Of a DNA stretch of 64,000 bases, positions 22,531-34,904 are shown piece after piece (positions within the stretch are counted from its first letter, which is position 1; every line of letters begins with the position of its first letter). The stretch comes from Prochilodus magdalenae (taxonomy: Eukaryota; Chordata; Actinopteri; Characiformes; Prochilodontidae): assembly GCA_024036415.1 (NCBI GenBank), contig JAMWET010001661.1, forward strand, positions 2,258,501 to 2,322,500, written 5' to 3'. A program made the position numbers and the translations under genes. The notes beneath the pieces were generated by a model. It saw only the letters and a list, made by a program, of their open reading frames with translations, made no database searches and had not been told where the DNA came from.

Positions 22531-22547
22531 CCCCCCCCCCCCCCCCC
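22531..22547. repeat. Poly(C) tract, 17 bp
   Basis: Seventeen consecutive C residues (poly-G on the other strand). Such runs are prone to length error in both replication and sequencing. Confidence 0.97.
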
Positions 22548-23739
22548 ATAACTGAGATTTCAAACGGGTTAAAATGTTATATTTTTACACAATTCTGTTA
22601 TTAACCTAATAGTACTGATACTGTTACATCTGCAGCCTTTTTTATTTTTAATATATTCAGTGTCAGGTTAAAATATGCAAGATTTTTTTTCTACCAGTGA
22701 TATGAATGCATTAATGTAAGCATGGAGATAATTGGTGAACACTTAACTTTTAAGTGTTATGGATGGCCGATAATTAAACTTTGATTATAAACATGTCCAA
22801 ACTATTAAATGCTAAGGAGACGAGGGGTATAATTACATTTGTGTTTACATTACTTTTTTTTGCAAATTACAATCGTATTACAATCGTATATTGATGAAAA
22901 TGACCTGATTGATGAAGATGAAAAATCTCTGGGGAAAAACAATTACTAATAATATTCAGAGGATGAGGCATTTCTACTGAAGTCTAATTGCGCCTGGAGT
23001 CTCTATTTGTCCTGCACTCGTATGCCTTACATGTATGTTTGAAGGGTCTGGCTGTGGAGTGGATGTGTCTGCTGCTGCAGCAAATCACAAATTATACAAA
23101 TAACAAAAGAAAGAGGCACATGGAAAACAGCTGTGTGCTGTAATGGGAGACAGCTGTGCTGAGATTAGAAAACATTTTCACACCCTACCTGAGAAATGCT
23201 TAGATTGTCACAATAACTGTGATGTGCTGTATTATTACTGCCCTTTATTTTTGGCCTTATGCCTTTAAACAGTATATATTTTCATCTTTTTATTCTTAAA
23301 GGCTTTAATGCAGTCTAGGTAATGTTAGCTAGGTAGTGGGCTAGCAAACCTTTGCTAAAATTGCTACTATGATGCTAAACCAGTTGCTGTCACATGCTTT
23401 AGCAAATGGGGAAAAACAGTACTGACCTGTTGGTTCTTTGAGACAGCAAAAATAAGTTCATTTTACCCACCTGTCCAGCACAAACAGAGCAACCCCCCCA
23501 TTCCTTTTTATGCCTTTCAGCTCTCCATGAAGCTGAGGTCCAGCTGTTTTTTATTTACCAGGGTTTTCTTCAGATTTTTCCATTCCATCCAACAGCCATT
23601 AAATGCTGGTGCCTCAGTCTACCTGCCTTGCTTCTTGTTTTCAGTTCCACCTTAAATGATGCAGCAGTTACATTCGGGCACCTCAGGAACTTGAATTTAG
23701 CTGCTGTACTATTTAAGGTAGAACAGTAAAATTCAAGCA
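22548..23739. other. Non-coding DNA, nothing recognised
   Basis: AT-rich with no coding signal. The antisense frame at 23570-23806 has no conserved motif. Confidence 0.45.
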
Positions 23740-24130
23740 AGAAGCTTATGAAAGAAGAAGTTAACTTCAAAACTCTCAGAGATCTCTTCACTTCACTGAT
23801 GTTCACTCTTGCCTATAAAAAACTTGTTTCTCAGTCTTTTTCAGAACCTCTCCTCCGGCTGTTTCTCAGTTGTCTGTCCTTCTTAACAATATGTGGAGTT
23901 CACCACCTAGCTCATTCCCTTCCCCAGGACCCTTGTTATTGATTGGCTGGAAAAGTGTTGTGATGCTTGACCGGAATGACTTTATTTGTTTCCCATTTAC
24001 AGATGCAGGGCTGTGTACCAACACCAGATATTTTCCAGTGGTCGTATAGAACAGAGAGCTAGTGGACTGTGAGGAGATGTTCATTGAGTTTGACAAGAAG
24101 TGTATTGGATTAACATCACTTACTGCACCT
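23740..24130. repeat. Probable dispersed fish repeat
   Basis: The stretch from 'gactttatttgtttcccatt' through 'aacagagagctagtggactg' and 'gaggagatgttcattgag' to 'tgacaagaagtgtattgg' is text I recognise as recurring in fish genomes, but I cannot assign a class. The outer boundaries are approximate. Confidence 0.35.
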
Positions 24131-25079
24131 TTGAGTACTTTTGTCTTTAATTTCCTTTATCCATGTATGTGTAGCTGCAATGTACTATATAAATAAACTT
24201 GAATAAGGAAAATACACTAGCTACAGAGCTGGGATAGTGATATTAGTTTAAATCAGCCCACTAAGTGATTTAATGCTTAGTATGACTTGATGTGAAGTTG
24301 ATGTGTCTAAGTTGAGGGCATGCTGCTTTGCTGTGTTCCTTGTTGTTTGAATAGACTTGAGCCTATAAAAGGACTTTCTGTAGCTTTCTGTGTTATGAGA
24401 AAGAGAAGAGGAAATTGCTGAAGTTGATACTCGACTCGACTGCCTTTGGATACCAGCTATTTCCAGTTTAGACAACCTGGTCAACAACCTGGTCCTTTAA
24501 AGGCAGCACAAGAGGGTATGCTATACTAGTAGCTAGCATTAGCATACATGTTTAGGGTGATAATAGTCTGCAGGTGGTACCAAAAATAACCATGGTCAAC
24601 CAGCACTATCCAGCATAAACCTGCACAAATTCCCTGCTGGTCTAAGCTAAGACAGGGAGAGTCAAGCCAAGCTTGGCCAGTACCACCTGGGAAAGCTGCT
24701 TTACAGGGTGTTATCTTTGTGTTTATGGTTGTTTGGTTTGGTTTGGTAGGCCTATTGGTCAGACAAAAGGCTGATGAAGAAAGCTAATTAGCTATGGTAA
24801 AGACCGCTAGCTAAGATTAGCTATCTTTCCCCAGCAGAGAAAACGGACTAACAACTGAAACACAAAGATGTGGGTGCATAACAAGAAACAGCCAATAAAA
24901 CCCATAGTTCCATCATTGTTGTTAGCTTTTGGTGTCTGAAGGAGCATTTGAATGCAGAAATGGATGTAGACCACATAACACATTTGTGGGCGGAGTTTGG
25001 AAGTTTTACAGGAGGAGCATTTACAGAACTTTAGCTACAGTCATTTCTGTAGGCCAGAAATTCCAATGATTCTGGACTC
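24131..25079. other. Non-coding DNA, nothing recognised
   Basis: No gene or clear repeat. Contains a short 'gtttggtttggtttggt' run near 24730. Confidence 0.45.
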
Positions 25080-25560
25080 CTTCACTGTTTTAATTGGACA
25101 GGCTGTCAGAACTGACGTCGTATAAGTTGGGTGGACGCACGCCGTAGTGACCTTGATCCTGCGGTAACCTTAGCAACCTGCGATCAATACAGCGATCTTT
25201 CTCTGCCTTTGATCAATAGCAACAAAAGAGCGGAATGACAGTGAGCAGCGATAAATCCGCCAGCACGCCACTCGTTTTATAATTATAGGCGGAATATTGC
25301 CGGAGGGAAATGAACAGTCGAGTGAATTCAATGATTCAGAGCACAAAGAGGAATTATTCTCTCAGCCTCAGCCAGTGGAGGATTTCATCGTGTAAACAAA
25401 AGATCATCTTTTCATAACAGCTTTGAAAAGGCCCTGAAGACAGCGGGTTTGATTACCTCTACACTTACCTTCTGCAGACGCTGCCAAATCAAACAGATAC
25501 AGCTCAGTTCCCCCCCTAATTATAGAACACAGTCTGCAATATAAGCTGCTCTAACACTAA
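25080..25560. promoter_or_regulatory. Candidate conserved non-coding / enhancer-like block
   Basis: Non-repetitive, GC-richer than its surroundings, with no open frame. It contains ctttgatcaatagcaacaaa (25206-25225), combining a TCF/LEF-like ctttgat and a SOX-like aacaaa site, plus a 'tgaccttgatc' nuclear-receptor-like half site near 25149 and further 'tttgat'/'gatcaa' motifs. The motifs are visible; that they act as regulatory sites is inference. Confidence 0.25.
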
Positions 25561-27102
25561 ACATGGTCTCCGCCGAAGGTCACATTCTTAGTGGACACAC
25601 ATATTTTTAAGAAATGGGTGTGAAGTGGAACTTTACCTTCTTAAAAAACTTCTTGTGAGTTGTTCACAAGAAGAAGAGGTTCTGCTTTTTCTGGGAAATA
25701 ATCTAATAAGCATTAAGTTCATTAGCGTTCGTGTTTTAGCTTTATTGTTTTTCAATAAACTTTCAAAGCTTTATGTTCTTTAATATTGTTTCTTTTACCA
25801 ACATGTAGTTCCAGCAGGTTAATGTAAAAAAGCCATTCTAAAATAACATGGTTTCACCTGGTAGATTGTTTTTCAGCTACTCAGACAGACAGTCGGGTGG
25901 TTTATGTTTAGACTGCAGGCAAATCAGATTTGTTTCTTAAATCAGATCAACTCTCCAAAATGATATATGCAAGTGTTCAGGCCAGGTTTGTGTGTCCAGA
26001 CATCATCAACCTATCTGCATGTATTGCTGTGGTAACAATGTAGGCAATAATATAATGTAGCAAATCTCAGCACTTCCATCACTTTAGATTTGACATCATT
26101 GTTGTTTGTCCCATCGCAAGTAATTTAAAAGAGCTCTTAAAATTGGATTTGACTGACCAGTGCATCCAGACTGAGATGCATCTGTAAAAATCTGATTGGA
26201 TTGTGTTTCAAATGACTTATAAAAAAGTTTTGGATTTTTATGTGTTTTTGGTTTCCAGACTGTCAGTAAATCAGTCTGGTTAAAATCATTATAATATCAA
26301 AAATCTGGTTTGGACTGGCAATCTAACCAAGGCCTAACCCTGTGTCGACACCGGCAGAGACTTTTCCTTCCAGTCATTTTTATTTAATTCCGGTGTAGTG
26401 CATCACTGTCTGTGCAGTCAGAGTGTGTGAGGAAAACAGTGTTCAGTTTTTGTGATTGCTGTGTATTTGCGTGCGAAAGCATTGTGGCCATTCTTGCGTC
26501 TCTCGTATGACACCTAGGAATTAAAAAGGAGTGTACCATTGCACGGTGGGGAAGATAAAGCACACACTACCTTGCTACTATTGGTAATCACCTCATGGCT
26601 TTGCTTCTAATTTGTATAAATATTTGCAAAAACTTTGCTGACTCCGCCTCCACACGATGTTGCTTTAGTGCTGCATTCTTTTATCAGAAATTGCCAGCTC
26701 CTGTTAAAAATAAATGCCCGCTTTGCCACTTCAAGTCACTGCTGGTGTGAATGCAGGGTAGGAGTCTACATCAAACACTTTCCAGAACCTCCCATTATTC
26801 CTTTACACAGGCTGTTTTTGATACTTTCTTTAAGACTTACTTTAAGCAAACAAGCTATTCTGATTGGTTTCCTCATTTAAAATGTACTTGAGGCTGAAAC
26901 AAACTGCTGGAGGGTGGCTAGAGAGAAACAGAATTGAAGATTTGCACTGGTAGTGTTTTGGGCTCCCAGACTGCAGTTAGACACCACCTGCATGCTAACA
27001 ACCTATGAAAGTTTCTTTTATCTAACCACAGATGTAATTAATTGGAGGTCACATGACACAGCATCTTTAAAAATGGCTGTGGTTCTTGTAGGTACATAAA
27101 TC
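25561..27102. other. Non-coding DNA, no gene recognised
   Basis: AT-rich. The open frame 26635-26880 lacks any recognisable domain. Confidence 0.45.
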
Positions 27103-27190
27103 AGCTAAACTGCTGTAGGCTGAATGGGTGGGGCTAAAATGCTGTAGGCTGAATGGGTGGGGCTAAAATGCGGTAGGCTGAAATGTAGAG
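27103..27190 (+). repeat. 29-bp VNTR, family R2, locus 1
   Basis: Three tandem units of tgctgtaggctgaatgggtg followed by 'gggctaaaa', spaced exactly 29 bp (27111, 27140, 27169). The same unit makes up 29765-30345 and, inverted, 37900-38185. The upstream flank ('agcatctttaaaaatggctg') resembles text near 29570 ('agcatctttgaaaatcgctg'), so the VNTR appears to sit inside a larger dispersed repeat. Confidence 0.9.
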
Positions 27191-28249
27191 AAACAAAGGG
27201 CCTTTTACATACCATCAGTGTCTAAAAACACCAAGAATCTCACATCAACAGTCTCACAGTTACTGTCCTTTACACTGTGTGAAAATTGGACCAATAGAAA
27301 TAATCCAAAATGTCTTCAAATGACAACTCTTTAAATTAACTTCCATGGAAAGTAAATAAAGTTTTTCTCATTTCCTGTAAAGTTTCCATTTTGGAAATCC
27401 TGATGTTCATGTTGGACTGCACGTACAGTGGGAGCAGTAAGCAGTACATTTTGAAACTTTACATCAAACTCTTATATTTGAAATAGTCTTCCAAATCAGT
27501 TTTCTTAAAAGCTGGGCCGTTTAGCTAAATGAATGAATCAGTGGCGGTGCGGTGCTGTTAGGTTTAAACCATCACAGCTATGTTTTTAAGTAGATAAGTC
27601 ACACATTTCCCTTGAGTGCACCATATGAACTTCTTATTCTGCTCCCATCAGCGAATCCTTTCTGCCAGCTCGGGGGAAACACTATTAACACTATGACACT
27701 TTACCGTAATTTCCATAAACCTACAAACAAACAAACAAACAGTGACACTTGAGGCAGCCTGGAGCGACCTCAGCACATAAAACCTCTACACTCTACACCG
27801 CCTCCTTTCCTCACAGACAGGGACTGTATATATACACATACCGCACTTTCATCTACAGAGAGAGAGAGAGAATAAAATCCATCTACAGCTTTGCAACACG
27901 ATCACTTCATCAGAGCCTGATTTATCCTGTTTATTTGACTCTTTGATTTAAAAAGAAACCAACATGCTTTCTGTTTTACTGCGCATTGCAGTTTGGATTT
28001 CACTACTACCATGTGTCTTTAGTCTGGAATCATATTTTCATTTTGGAAAATTAAAATCATACAGCCACATATTAACACACTACCTCTGCCGTGTGCACAG
28101 TTATGCGGTCACTGTAATAGTATTGGCCAGGTTCTCACCAAACATGTTCTGTATCCTACAAGAGGCCAAAATGAAGAGAAATCTGGTGTTAACAGCTGGT
28201 TTTGTTTAGTAAACAAACAAACAGTGAAGTAGCCACAAAGATGTTGGAC
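27191..28249. other. Non-coding DNA; probable tail of repeat R2, then unique sequence
   Basis: 27190-27480 shares phrases with the other R2 loci ('gtttccat...', 'ttggactgca', 'acatcaaact'). The rest, including a short (ACAA)n run near 27726, a short (AG)n run near 27858 and an open frame at 27964-28209, has no recognisable coding content. Confidence 0.4.
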
Positions 28250-28725
28250 AGAGATTATAACAGATCAAAGAATCTTTACAAAGAATCTGGTCTTCGAGCC
28301 CCCAATGAGCAAGCCGAGGGCGACAGTGGCAAGAAAAAACCCCCTTAGTTAGGAAGGAAGAAACCTCAAGAGGAACCAAGACTCAAAGGGGGAACCCATC
28401 CTCCTAGGCTCAACACCAGATACAAGACAGCACTAGAAAGGAGAGTGTAATGTCTGATTAGTCTGTAATTATGTTGGTGGTTCATAAGATGGGTCAGCAG
28501 GCACAGGCCAAGCTTCCACAGTGCAGGACAGCCAGGAGCTCCATGGTGGTAAAAGGCTCCCAGTGGTTCCCAGACGGAGCAGATGTAGCAACAGCATCAG
28601 GCCACACAGGACGGGCAGCAGTTCAGCTCAGACAAAGAGAACAGACAGACTGTTATCTCTGACAGAAGACCTGAACACACTATATGGTGCAGCAGTGACT
28701 CCGGCAGGCCTGGTTATTACAACTT
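28250..28725 (+). repeat. Dispersed fish repeat ('gggcgacagtggcaagaaaa' type)
   Basis: The stretch ccgagggcgacagtggcaag, 'gaagaaacctcaagaggaacca', 'ggaacccatcctcctagg', and then 'ggcagcagttcagctcagac' is text commonly seen across fish genomes. I recognise it as a dispersed repeat but cannot assign a class with confidence. The two overlapping plus-strand frames across it are not genes. Confidence 0.6.
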
Positions 28726-29764
28726 AAAAAATTAGCATCACAGCTATGCTCACCTTTATCTATATTTTCAATTTAGAAAAACCGAGACCAACATAAGCCA
28801 GATAATGAGTGTAACATGACTGGATAATGCCCGTATGTTAACTGAAAAATGGTGGACTGGGTAATATATTCCACCAATTTTTAAACTGTAAATGAATTGT
28901 TTTTCTATTTTAGTTTGTACCACCTTTTTACATGGAAAGTCAAACTATGATTTAGGCTAGGTTTACAGCCTGAAGCCTCATTGCTGAAAATCAATTTTTG
29001 TCCTCAAATCATATTTCCCCAACATGATGATTCACATTTGTTTGGAGTGGTTCTGTACAAGTTCTAGCTACCTGATTGATTCTCTAATGTTATCCATTAC
29101 AGGAGAAGAGTCATTTCTGCTATGTTAGAGTTTGTCTTATTTACTGTCTGAGTACATTTTATAATGGAGCACTTAAGAAGCTTTTAGAGTCATGTTTATG
29201 TGTGTTTTTACGGAAACTCTGTTTCAGTGATCATTTTACTCCAGTTCACATGTTTTAGGGTCAGTTGTCTCCTCTCTGATGTACGTTCTGCCCCAGATCA
29301 TAGTGGATGTTGCTGCAGATTCAGTTGACATTTCTCATAAAGTAGAATTTCCCCGCATATATGAAAAGTGATTCTCATAAAGTCCAGGTGTCATTACCTT
29401 GATCTCCTCAGACATGTTTTTCCAGACATTAAATGGCCCTTTAAAGCAGTCCTGCTTTATTTTCATCACGAATAAATGCAATGTTGCATAAGTTTGTGCA
29501 GGACTGGCTCTCTCAGAGCAGCTCCTGTGGGGAACTAAATGTACTGCAAATAATTCATGGTCTTTTAGCAGCATCTTTGAAAATCGCTGTGGCTTTCATA
29601 AGTGCATAATTTGGCTTTTCATGTGGCGAGACAGGAGTCTACTTTCCTGACACGTGTGTTTTACCACATCAGAAAGTTTTATCTTAAAAATCTCATAGTT
29701 TTACAGTATTATATTTGAATAATCTGAAAAGACAAACATATAGGTAAATGTTTGCAGCTATACA
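28726..29764. other. Non-coding DNA, no gene recognised
   Basis: AT-rich. The last ~200 bp may be the left part of the R2 repeat, from its similarity to 27060-27100. Confidence 0.4.
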
Positions 29765-30345
29765 GCTGAATACTTAATGTGTGGGGGTGTACTGTTGTAG
29801 GTTGAATAGGTGTGGCTTTACTTCTCCTATAGACTGAATGGGTGGAGTTACAATTCTGTCAGCTACAGGCTGAAAGGGATGGGTATAAGTTAGTATGTAT
29901 GTATATGGGTGAAGCTAAACTGGTGTTGGCTATATGGGTGGAGCTAAACTGCTATAAGATGAATGGTGGATATAAGTAAGTATATAGTTTTTGTGACATC
30001 ACAAAATGACTTCACAATTGACTGCAGTTTAATTTCCATATATGGACTGTAGAATAAATAGGTGGGTCTAAGATGCTGTAGGCTAAATGAGTGAGGCTAA
30101 ACTGCTGTAGACTGAATGGGTGGAGATAAACTACTACAGGCTGAATGGGTGGGTATAAGTAAGTATGTAGGTTTTTGTGACATTACAAAATTACTTCATA
30201 TGTGGACTGTGGACTAAATAGGTGGGTCTAAACTGCTGTAGACTGCATGAGTGGAGATAAACTGCTGGCTTCTGAATGGGTGGAACTACTATAGCCTAAA
30301 TGGGTGGGTATAAGTAAGTATGTAGGTTTTTGTGACATCACAAAA
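29765..30345 (+). repeat. VNTR family R2, locus 2, with higher-order structure
   Basis: Many diverged units of the 29-bp motif (gctgtaggctgaatgggtgg, 'agctaaact'). A longer module 'tataagtaagtatgtagg' + 'tttttgtgacatcacaaaa' recurs at 29971, 30154 and 30309 (spacings 183 and 155 bp), giving a higher-order repeat in which VNTR units alternate with a 'gacatcacaaaa' segment. No coding capacity. Confidence 0.9.
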
Positions 30346-30690
30346 ACACTGGCTTTATAATAGGCTGCACGTGGAATACTTCATTTCCATATTTTGTTTA
30401 CATAATACATCAGCCAAAAAGTGAGAAAAAATCTTTTTTCTATTTCTAGCCCTCTTTACAAGATCTCCAGCTTTACTAAGTATTCAGTAAAGTAAGGCAA
30501 GAAGTTCTGTGCAGTTTCATTTACAATCTTCTCTTTTAGCTCTGAAGAATTCTCTAACAGTGCTCAGGAAAAAACATAAAAGACACAGTGAAACTTTTAC
30601 TGCCCAAATTCAATTACACCCTGCTGGTCCCAGCTGTCTGTGGACAGTGGCTCAGTGTCCTTCAGCCTGCAGGAGGTAATTCCCCTGAGT
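30346..30690. other. Non-coding DNA, tail of repeat R2 then unique sequence
   Basis: The first ~80 bp ('aatttccatattttgtttac') continue the R2 repeat. The rest has no recognised feature. Confidence 0.4.
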
Positions 30691-31240
30691 TCTCATGCAG
30701 GTGAACTAACCTCGGCCCTTCCGGCTGGCCTTTGGCTATGAAAGGAAACCTGTCACCTCTTCTAGCCAGTAACGGAGGAAAATAAAGCGGTGCAGGAACG
30801 AGTCGGAGCAGGTGTCGGCCACGCAGGTGCAGCCTGAGGGGAGATGAATCACCTTTCCAAAGTCACCTTTCCCCATCGCACCTGACCCAGAAGCACAGGA
30901 GCGACTAAACGGTTATTGCGCTAAAGCTAAAAATCTATTTCGCCCAAGTGTGTCATCAAGCCAGGCCCGAAACTTAAAGCGCGACCTCGTTCTGTTCGGG
31001 CCAAGACTCCTAGAACATTCCAAAATAAATGCACTTTTAGACAGACACACCAAGAGCCCAGCTGCTTTCTCTCCTGCGGTCGCTAACTTTGTAAGCATCA
31101 ATAATAGATGAATGCAACAGCTTTGGGTTCTTTGCTCTAACCTTGAAGAAAGGATCAATATATTCCCAAGAAAATGAGTCAAGAAGACCTAGAAATCGCC
31201 CTGTCTGAAGCGAGGTTTATATAACGGGTTTGTTTCTCTG
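30691..31240. promoter_or_regulatory. Candidate regulatory block with E-box/CACCT cluster
   Basis: Non-repetitive, GC-rich for the window. CAGGTG/CACCTG occurs at 30698-30703, 30809-30814, 30824-30829 and 30879-30884, and CACCT also at 30754, 30850 and 30864, giving seven CACCT-core sites in about 190 bp. CACCT pairs and CAGGTG boxes are the known targets of ZEB, Snail and E-protein factors. The cluster is seen; function is inference. The antisense frame 30913-31182 has no recognised domain. Confidence 0.25.
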
Positions 31241-31333
31241 CTGTCTTTTCATTATTAATGATTTAGCATGAAGACTCTCTCTCTTGCTAAGTTTACAACA
31301 CTGCCGATGTTAAAGTTGCCATCCTGCTTTTGG

Positions 31334-31406
<73 letters not shown>

Positions 31407-31424
31407 GTCTGTCTGTCTGTATCT
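31334..31424. repeat. (CTAT)n microsatellite ending in (CTGT)n
   Basis: About 18 CTAT units followed by four CTGT units. The open frame across it only translates the repeat. Confidence 0.97.
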
Positions 31425-32249
31425 GTTATGTGCTAAAATAGTGAAGCAAAATTCCTCATCCTCCCATTTCTTTCTGAACCCCAGACTCAAAGACACTGAA
31501 GGGAAACAAAGCTCAGGTCCTGATCTAAAACTGTGAAACTGAATTAATGAGCTGGAGTTTCACTGAATCTACAGCCATGGCCTTCACTTTCAAGGCTATG
31601 TTTAATGAATTATCATCGAACAATTAGCAGCCCAGGGAAGGCCCTTTGAGATAAGGCCAGTCCCTGAGCCCTTCCATACTAGCCTCAGTGTAGACGCTAA
31701 TTGACCATCATTTATGTCGGAGAGAGTATTTGGACCATTAATCCACAGATCTTTGAGAGTAAGGACAATTTCACACAGAATGGGGCTCAAAGAACTTTAA
31801 AAACTTAGCTCCTACAGTATATAAACTGCTTTAGGTGGAAGGATTTAAGATCGGTTTCAGAAATAGAAATTTCACAATATTGTATTGAGATGGTATTTAT
31901 AACATGATTCCACATACAGTTAATGCACATCTCAAATATAATGCAACTGCACTAGTATTCATGTATGGATAATGTAACTGCACATGCTGTTTACTCTGTA
32001 TCTATTTATTTCATAGCGATACTGTCTGTGGTATAATATATAAATTGTATATTTTGGAATTTAAGTGGATAGCAAGATAAAGTTAAACCTCATACATCTG
32101 TACTTGGTTAATAAAGACATTGATTGTAATTCAGCTTAATTTTAAATTAAATGGTTTAAGTGTTAAAGCAAATTAACTTGACAGTATGATTAGTTTAGAC
32201 AGACACACTCGTGCCGGCTTTAATTTGTTAGTGTAAATGTGCATAGATG
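31425..32249. other. Non-coding DNA, nothing recognised
   Basis: AT-rich sequence without gene or repeat signal. Confidence 0.45.
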
Positions 32250-32290
32250 AGTGGGGTCCAACAGGGCTCGATTTTAGGGCCATCAACATG
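32250..32290 (+). pseudogene. Tiny LINE reverse transcriptase motif relic
   Basis: The plus strand can be read as GVQQGSILGPS, a near match to the conserved 'GVPQGSILGP' motif of non-LTR reverse transcriptases. Nothing else of the enzyme is clear around it, so a chance match is possible. Confidence 0.3.
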
Positions 32291-33080
32291 ACATCAACAT
32301 TTTTACAGTTTGTATGATACTTACTCCTCACCTACACTGCTTATACACCTGAGAAGAAAAGTCAAAACAACATACATCAATCAGCTGGACAATATATTAA
32401 AACATCTATTTAAGAGCACAGTAGCAACTACAACAATTTGCACATACAAATTCCCTTACATCGTCCCTCACATAGCAAGTCTTGGCCCTTTACAAGCTTG
32501 CTGACAGAGACTGCAACCAAACATGTGCATCAGTGTTTTTCTCAGAATTCAGTGGAGTTTCATTTCCCTCCACAATTTAGTGGAAAGCCACAGTTTGTCT
32601 CAACTATCCTTAAGACTTTCCCAATTTCCTCTTTGTTTTTTGCCTGTTACGTTTTCAACTGGTCAAATGCGGTGCGGCATACAGACACAGTTACATATTC
32701 AAGTTGTAAAATACAAACCTCTTTCTGATTTACTGCAGTAGATCATAGTACTAACTGCTATGAAATTATGACTAAATTATGACTATTATTAATTTATAAT
32801 CACTTGTGGTTGTTCTATTACTTTTTCATGTAGCTTCAACCACAGGCAGTACAGTTACCCAAGAACAGATGAGCTAAATATACTAAATGCACAGAATCAG
32901 GGATATACTTGGATATACATGGTTGCATTATTCTTTACTGTTACCTGTTAATAATGCACTGTTACTCCATTATAAAGCACTACTTGGTGATAAAAACATA
33001 TATCACACCATGTATATGTTTATACAACATATTTGTTTTGCATTGCCCTAAATGTATTAATTTTTTATTATGATTTATTA
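32291..33080. other. Non-coding DNA, nothing recognised
   Basis: Overlapping short frames at 32310-32741 have no clear domain. They could be the decayed continuation of the reverse transcriptase relic, but I cannot show it. Confidence 0.35.
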
Positions 33081-33084
33081 TTAA

Positions 33085-33150
33085 TTTTGTAGTTTCCCAC
33101 AAGGCTCTGTTTTAGGGCATTGCTGTTTTCTCTTTATTCACAGTTTCAAG
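33085..33150 (+). pseudogene. LINE reverse transcriptase motif relic
   Basis: The plus-strand frame reads FPQGSVLGHCCFLFIH, matching the 'VPQGSVLGPLLFxLFI' block of L2/L1-like reverse transcriptases. Flanking sequence is too decayed to extend it. Confidence 0.45.
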
Positions 33151-34900
33151 GTTGCAAACCATTTTGCATTACAATTTAGGGCTCTAGTAAAAATTTCTAG
33201 TAAAAATTTTTTGAACAATATTTAAGGTGGAATAAAATCACGTCTGTATCAGATCTGATTTAAATGTATCTGTATAAATCCACCCCTTATATGGACAAGA
33301 GTCATTTTAATAACTGGAAGTTAAGTTTTGATATTTTTTCCATTATGTCTCTGTCTATTTGGCTTTTTATTAATCTGCCATGATTTCTTCTTCACTGTTT
33401 ACATCTGATTAATGTTGCCAGTCTGACGTGTTTTTCTTTGTTGACCGTGACAGCAGATGTTTCCTGGGGGCTGCTTTCTCTCTCCATTTGTTTACCTCCT
33501 CTTTAATGTCTCCCAGTTTCTGAGTCATTCTCTTTTGAATTTTATTATCCTGCTTCTGTTCAGAATGTTAAAATATGCAGAGCTACTGTTTGCTGTTCCA
33601 AGACACGTTGACTTAGAAAAGGACGACTCTCGCTATAGTGTCTGTGCTTTCTACTGGAGGCCTGCTGTGCGCTGTAGGTTCTGAGTTTTTTTTTTTTACA
33701 TGTTTCTGAAGTGTATATATGTAAATCACCTGATGTAACTCTAACACGTTCGGAATTTGTATATTTTGATGTGTAGCTGTTATTTGCATAAGGACATCGG
33801 GGTGAACAAATGCCCAGGAAAGCAGCGTAAGCCAGATTTTTCATTTTACACGGCTCGAGAATGGATATGCTAAGGGGAAAAGCTGTTGTTGCTGTTGTTT
33901 TTTGATTACCTGCAGACCAGGTATCTTACAAATCACCCAGTTCAGTCTGTCCTACAGCAGTAATATATCATATGTAGAGATGTGCAGGGTATCATAAAGT
34001 CATCCTCCTGTAAAAGTATTGTTGCTGCAGTGGAAATAAAAGCACCTATTCATAAAAAACAGTTAAAGTTAAAATGCAAAAGTTGGAGCTCAAAAAATGT
34101 TGAAGTACTCAGTGACCTTCAGAACTTCTGGTGGAACATCCTAGAATATCTGCATCATTGAGCATGAAAGGATGATAAGAACTGGAATATGAGCCACATA
34201 AGAACTGAAGTTACCACATAGTGTTCTTTGGGCTATGCCACAGGAGAATTGTTTTGTTTTCCTATAGAACTCTCTAATTTGAAAAAAATCTGCATATTTG
34301 AGGAAACTTTTCAAAGTCAAAATATGCTAATTTAAAAGTTCTTTACCAGGTTATTCCTTATTTGATACACCATGTGTGTTACGTGAAGATCCTTTCAATA
34401 TTACAAAATCTTCTTCATGCTCAGTCATACTTCATTTCATCAAAGAACCAACCACTGAAAATAGGGAACCAAAATTCTCTTATGACAAAAATATATAATT
34501 TTTGGTAACGTATGGTTTAAACACTTTTATTAGTTTGGACACCTTTGGCCTAAAATAAAATGCTAAATCTTTAAATCTTTTATCTTTTATCATCTAAGCC
34601 CATGAGGTTTTATACATCTACAGTGTGTAGGGGTCGTCATCTCAGTTTCTGGCAAAAGCTTTTTCACAGTCTGGGGTCATTTGCCGTACATCTAAAAACT
34701 ACTGTCCAAATGTGAAACATACAAATGACGTTTGGTCCATATATTCTCTAAGCACAAACCAATGGAACCATGTGGCTAAAAGGTCTTATTTAAGCTATTA
34801 ATATATTTATTCCAAATTGAATAGTGAGTAAATGTATGATTGCTGCAGAAAGGAAAAATAAGAAAATGTTGCCCATTAAATAATGGCAGCACACAATGCC
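33151..34900. other. Non-coding DNA, no gene recognised
   Basis: AT-rich. The open frames 33457-33684 and the antisense 33560-33844 overlap and neither shows a known domain. Confidence 0.45.
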
Positions 34901-34904
34901 TGGT

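Noticed and set aside
27964..28209. Frame with a signal-peptide-like N-terminus (MLSVLLRIAVWISLLPCVFS)
   Set aside because: The start is hydrophobic, but the rest has no domain, the frame is only 81 codons, and there is no sign of a gene around it. Kept as a curiosity only.
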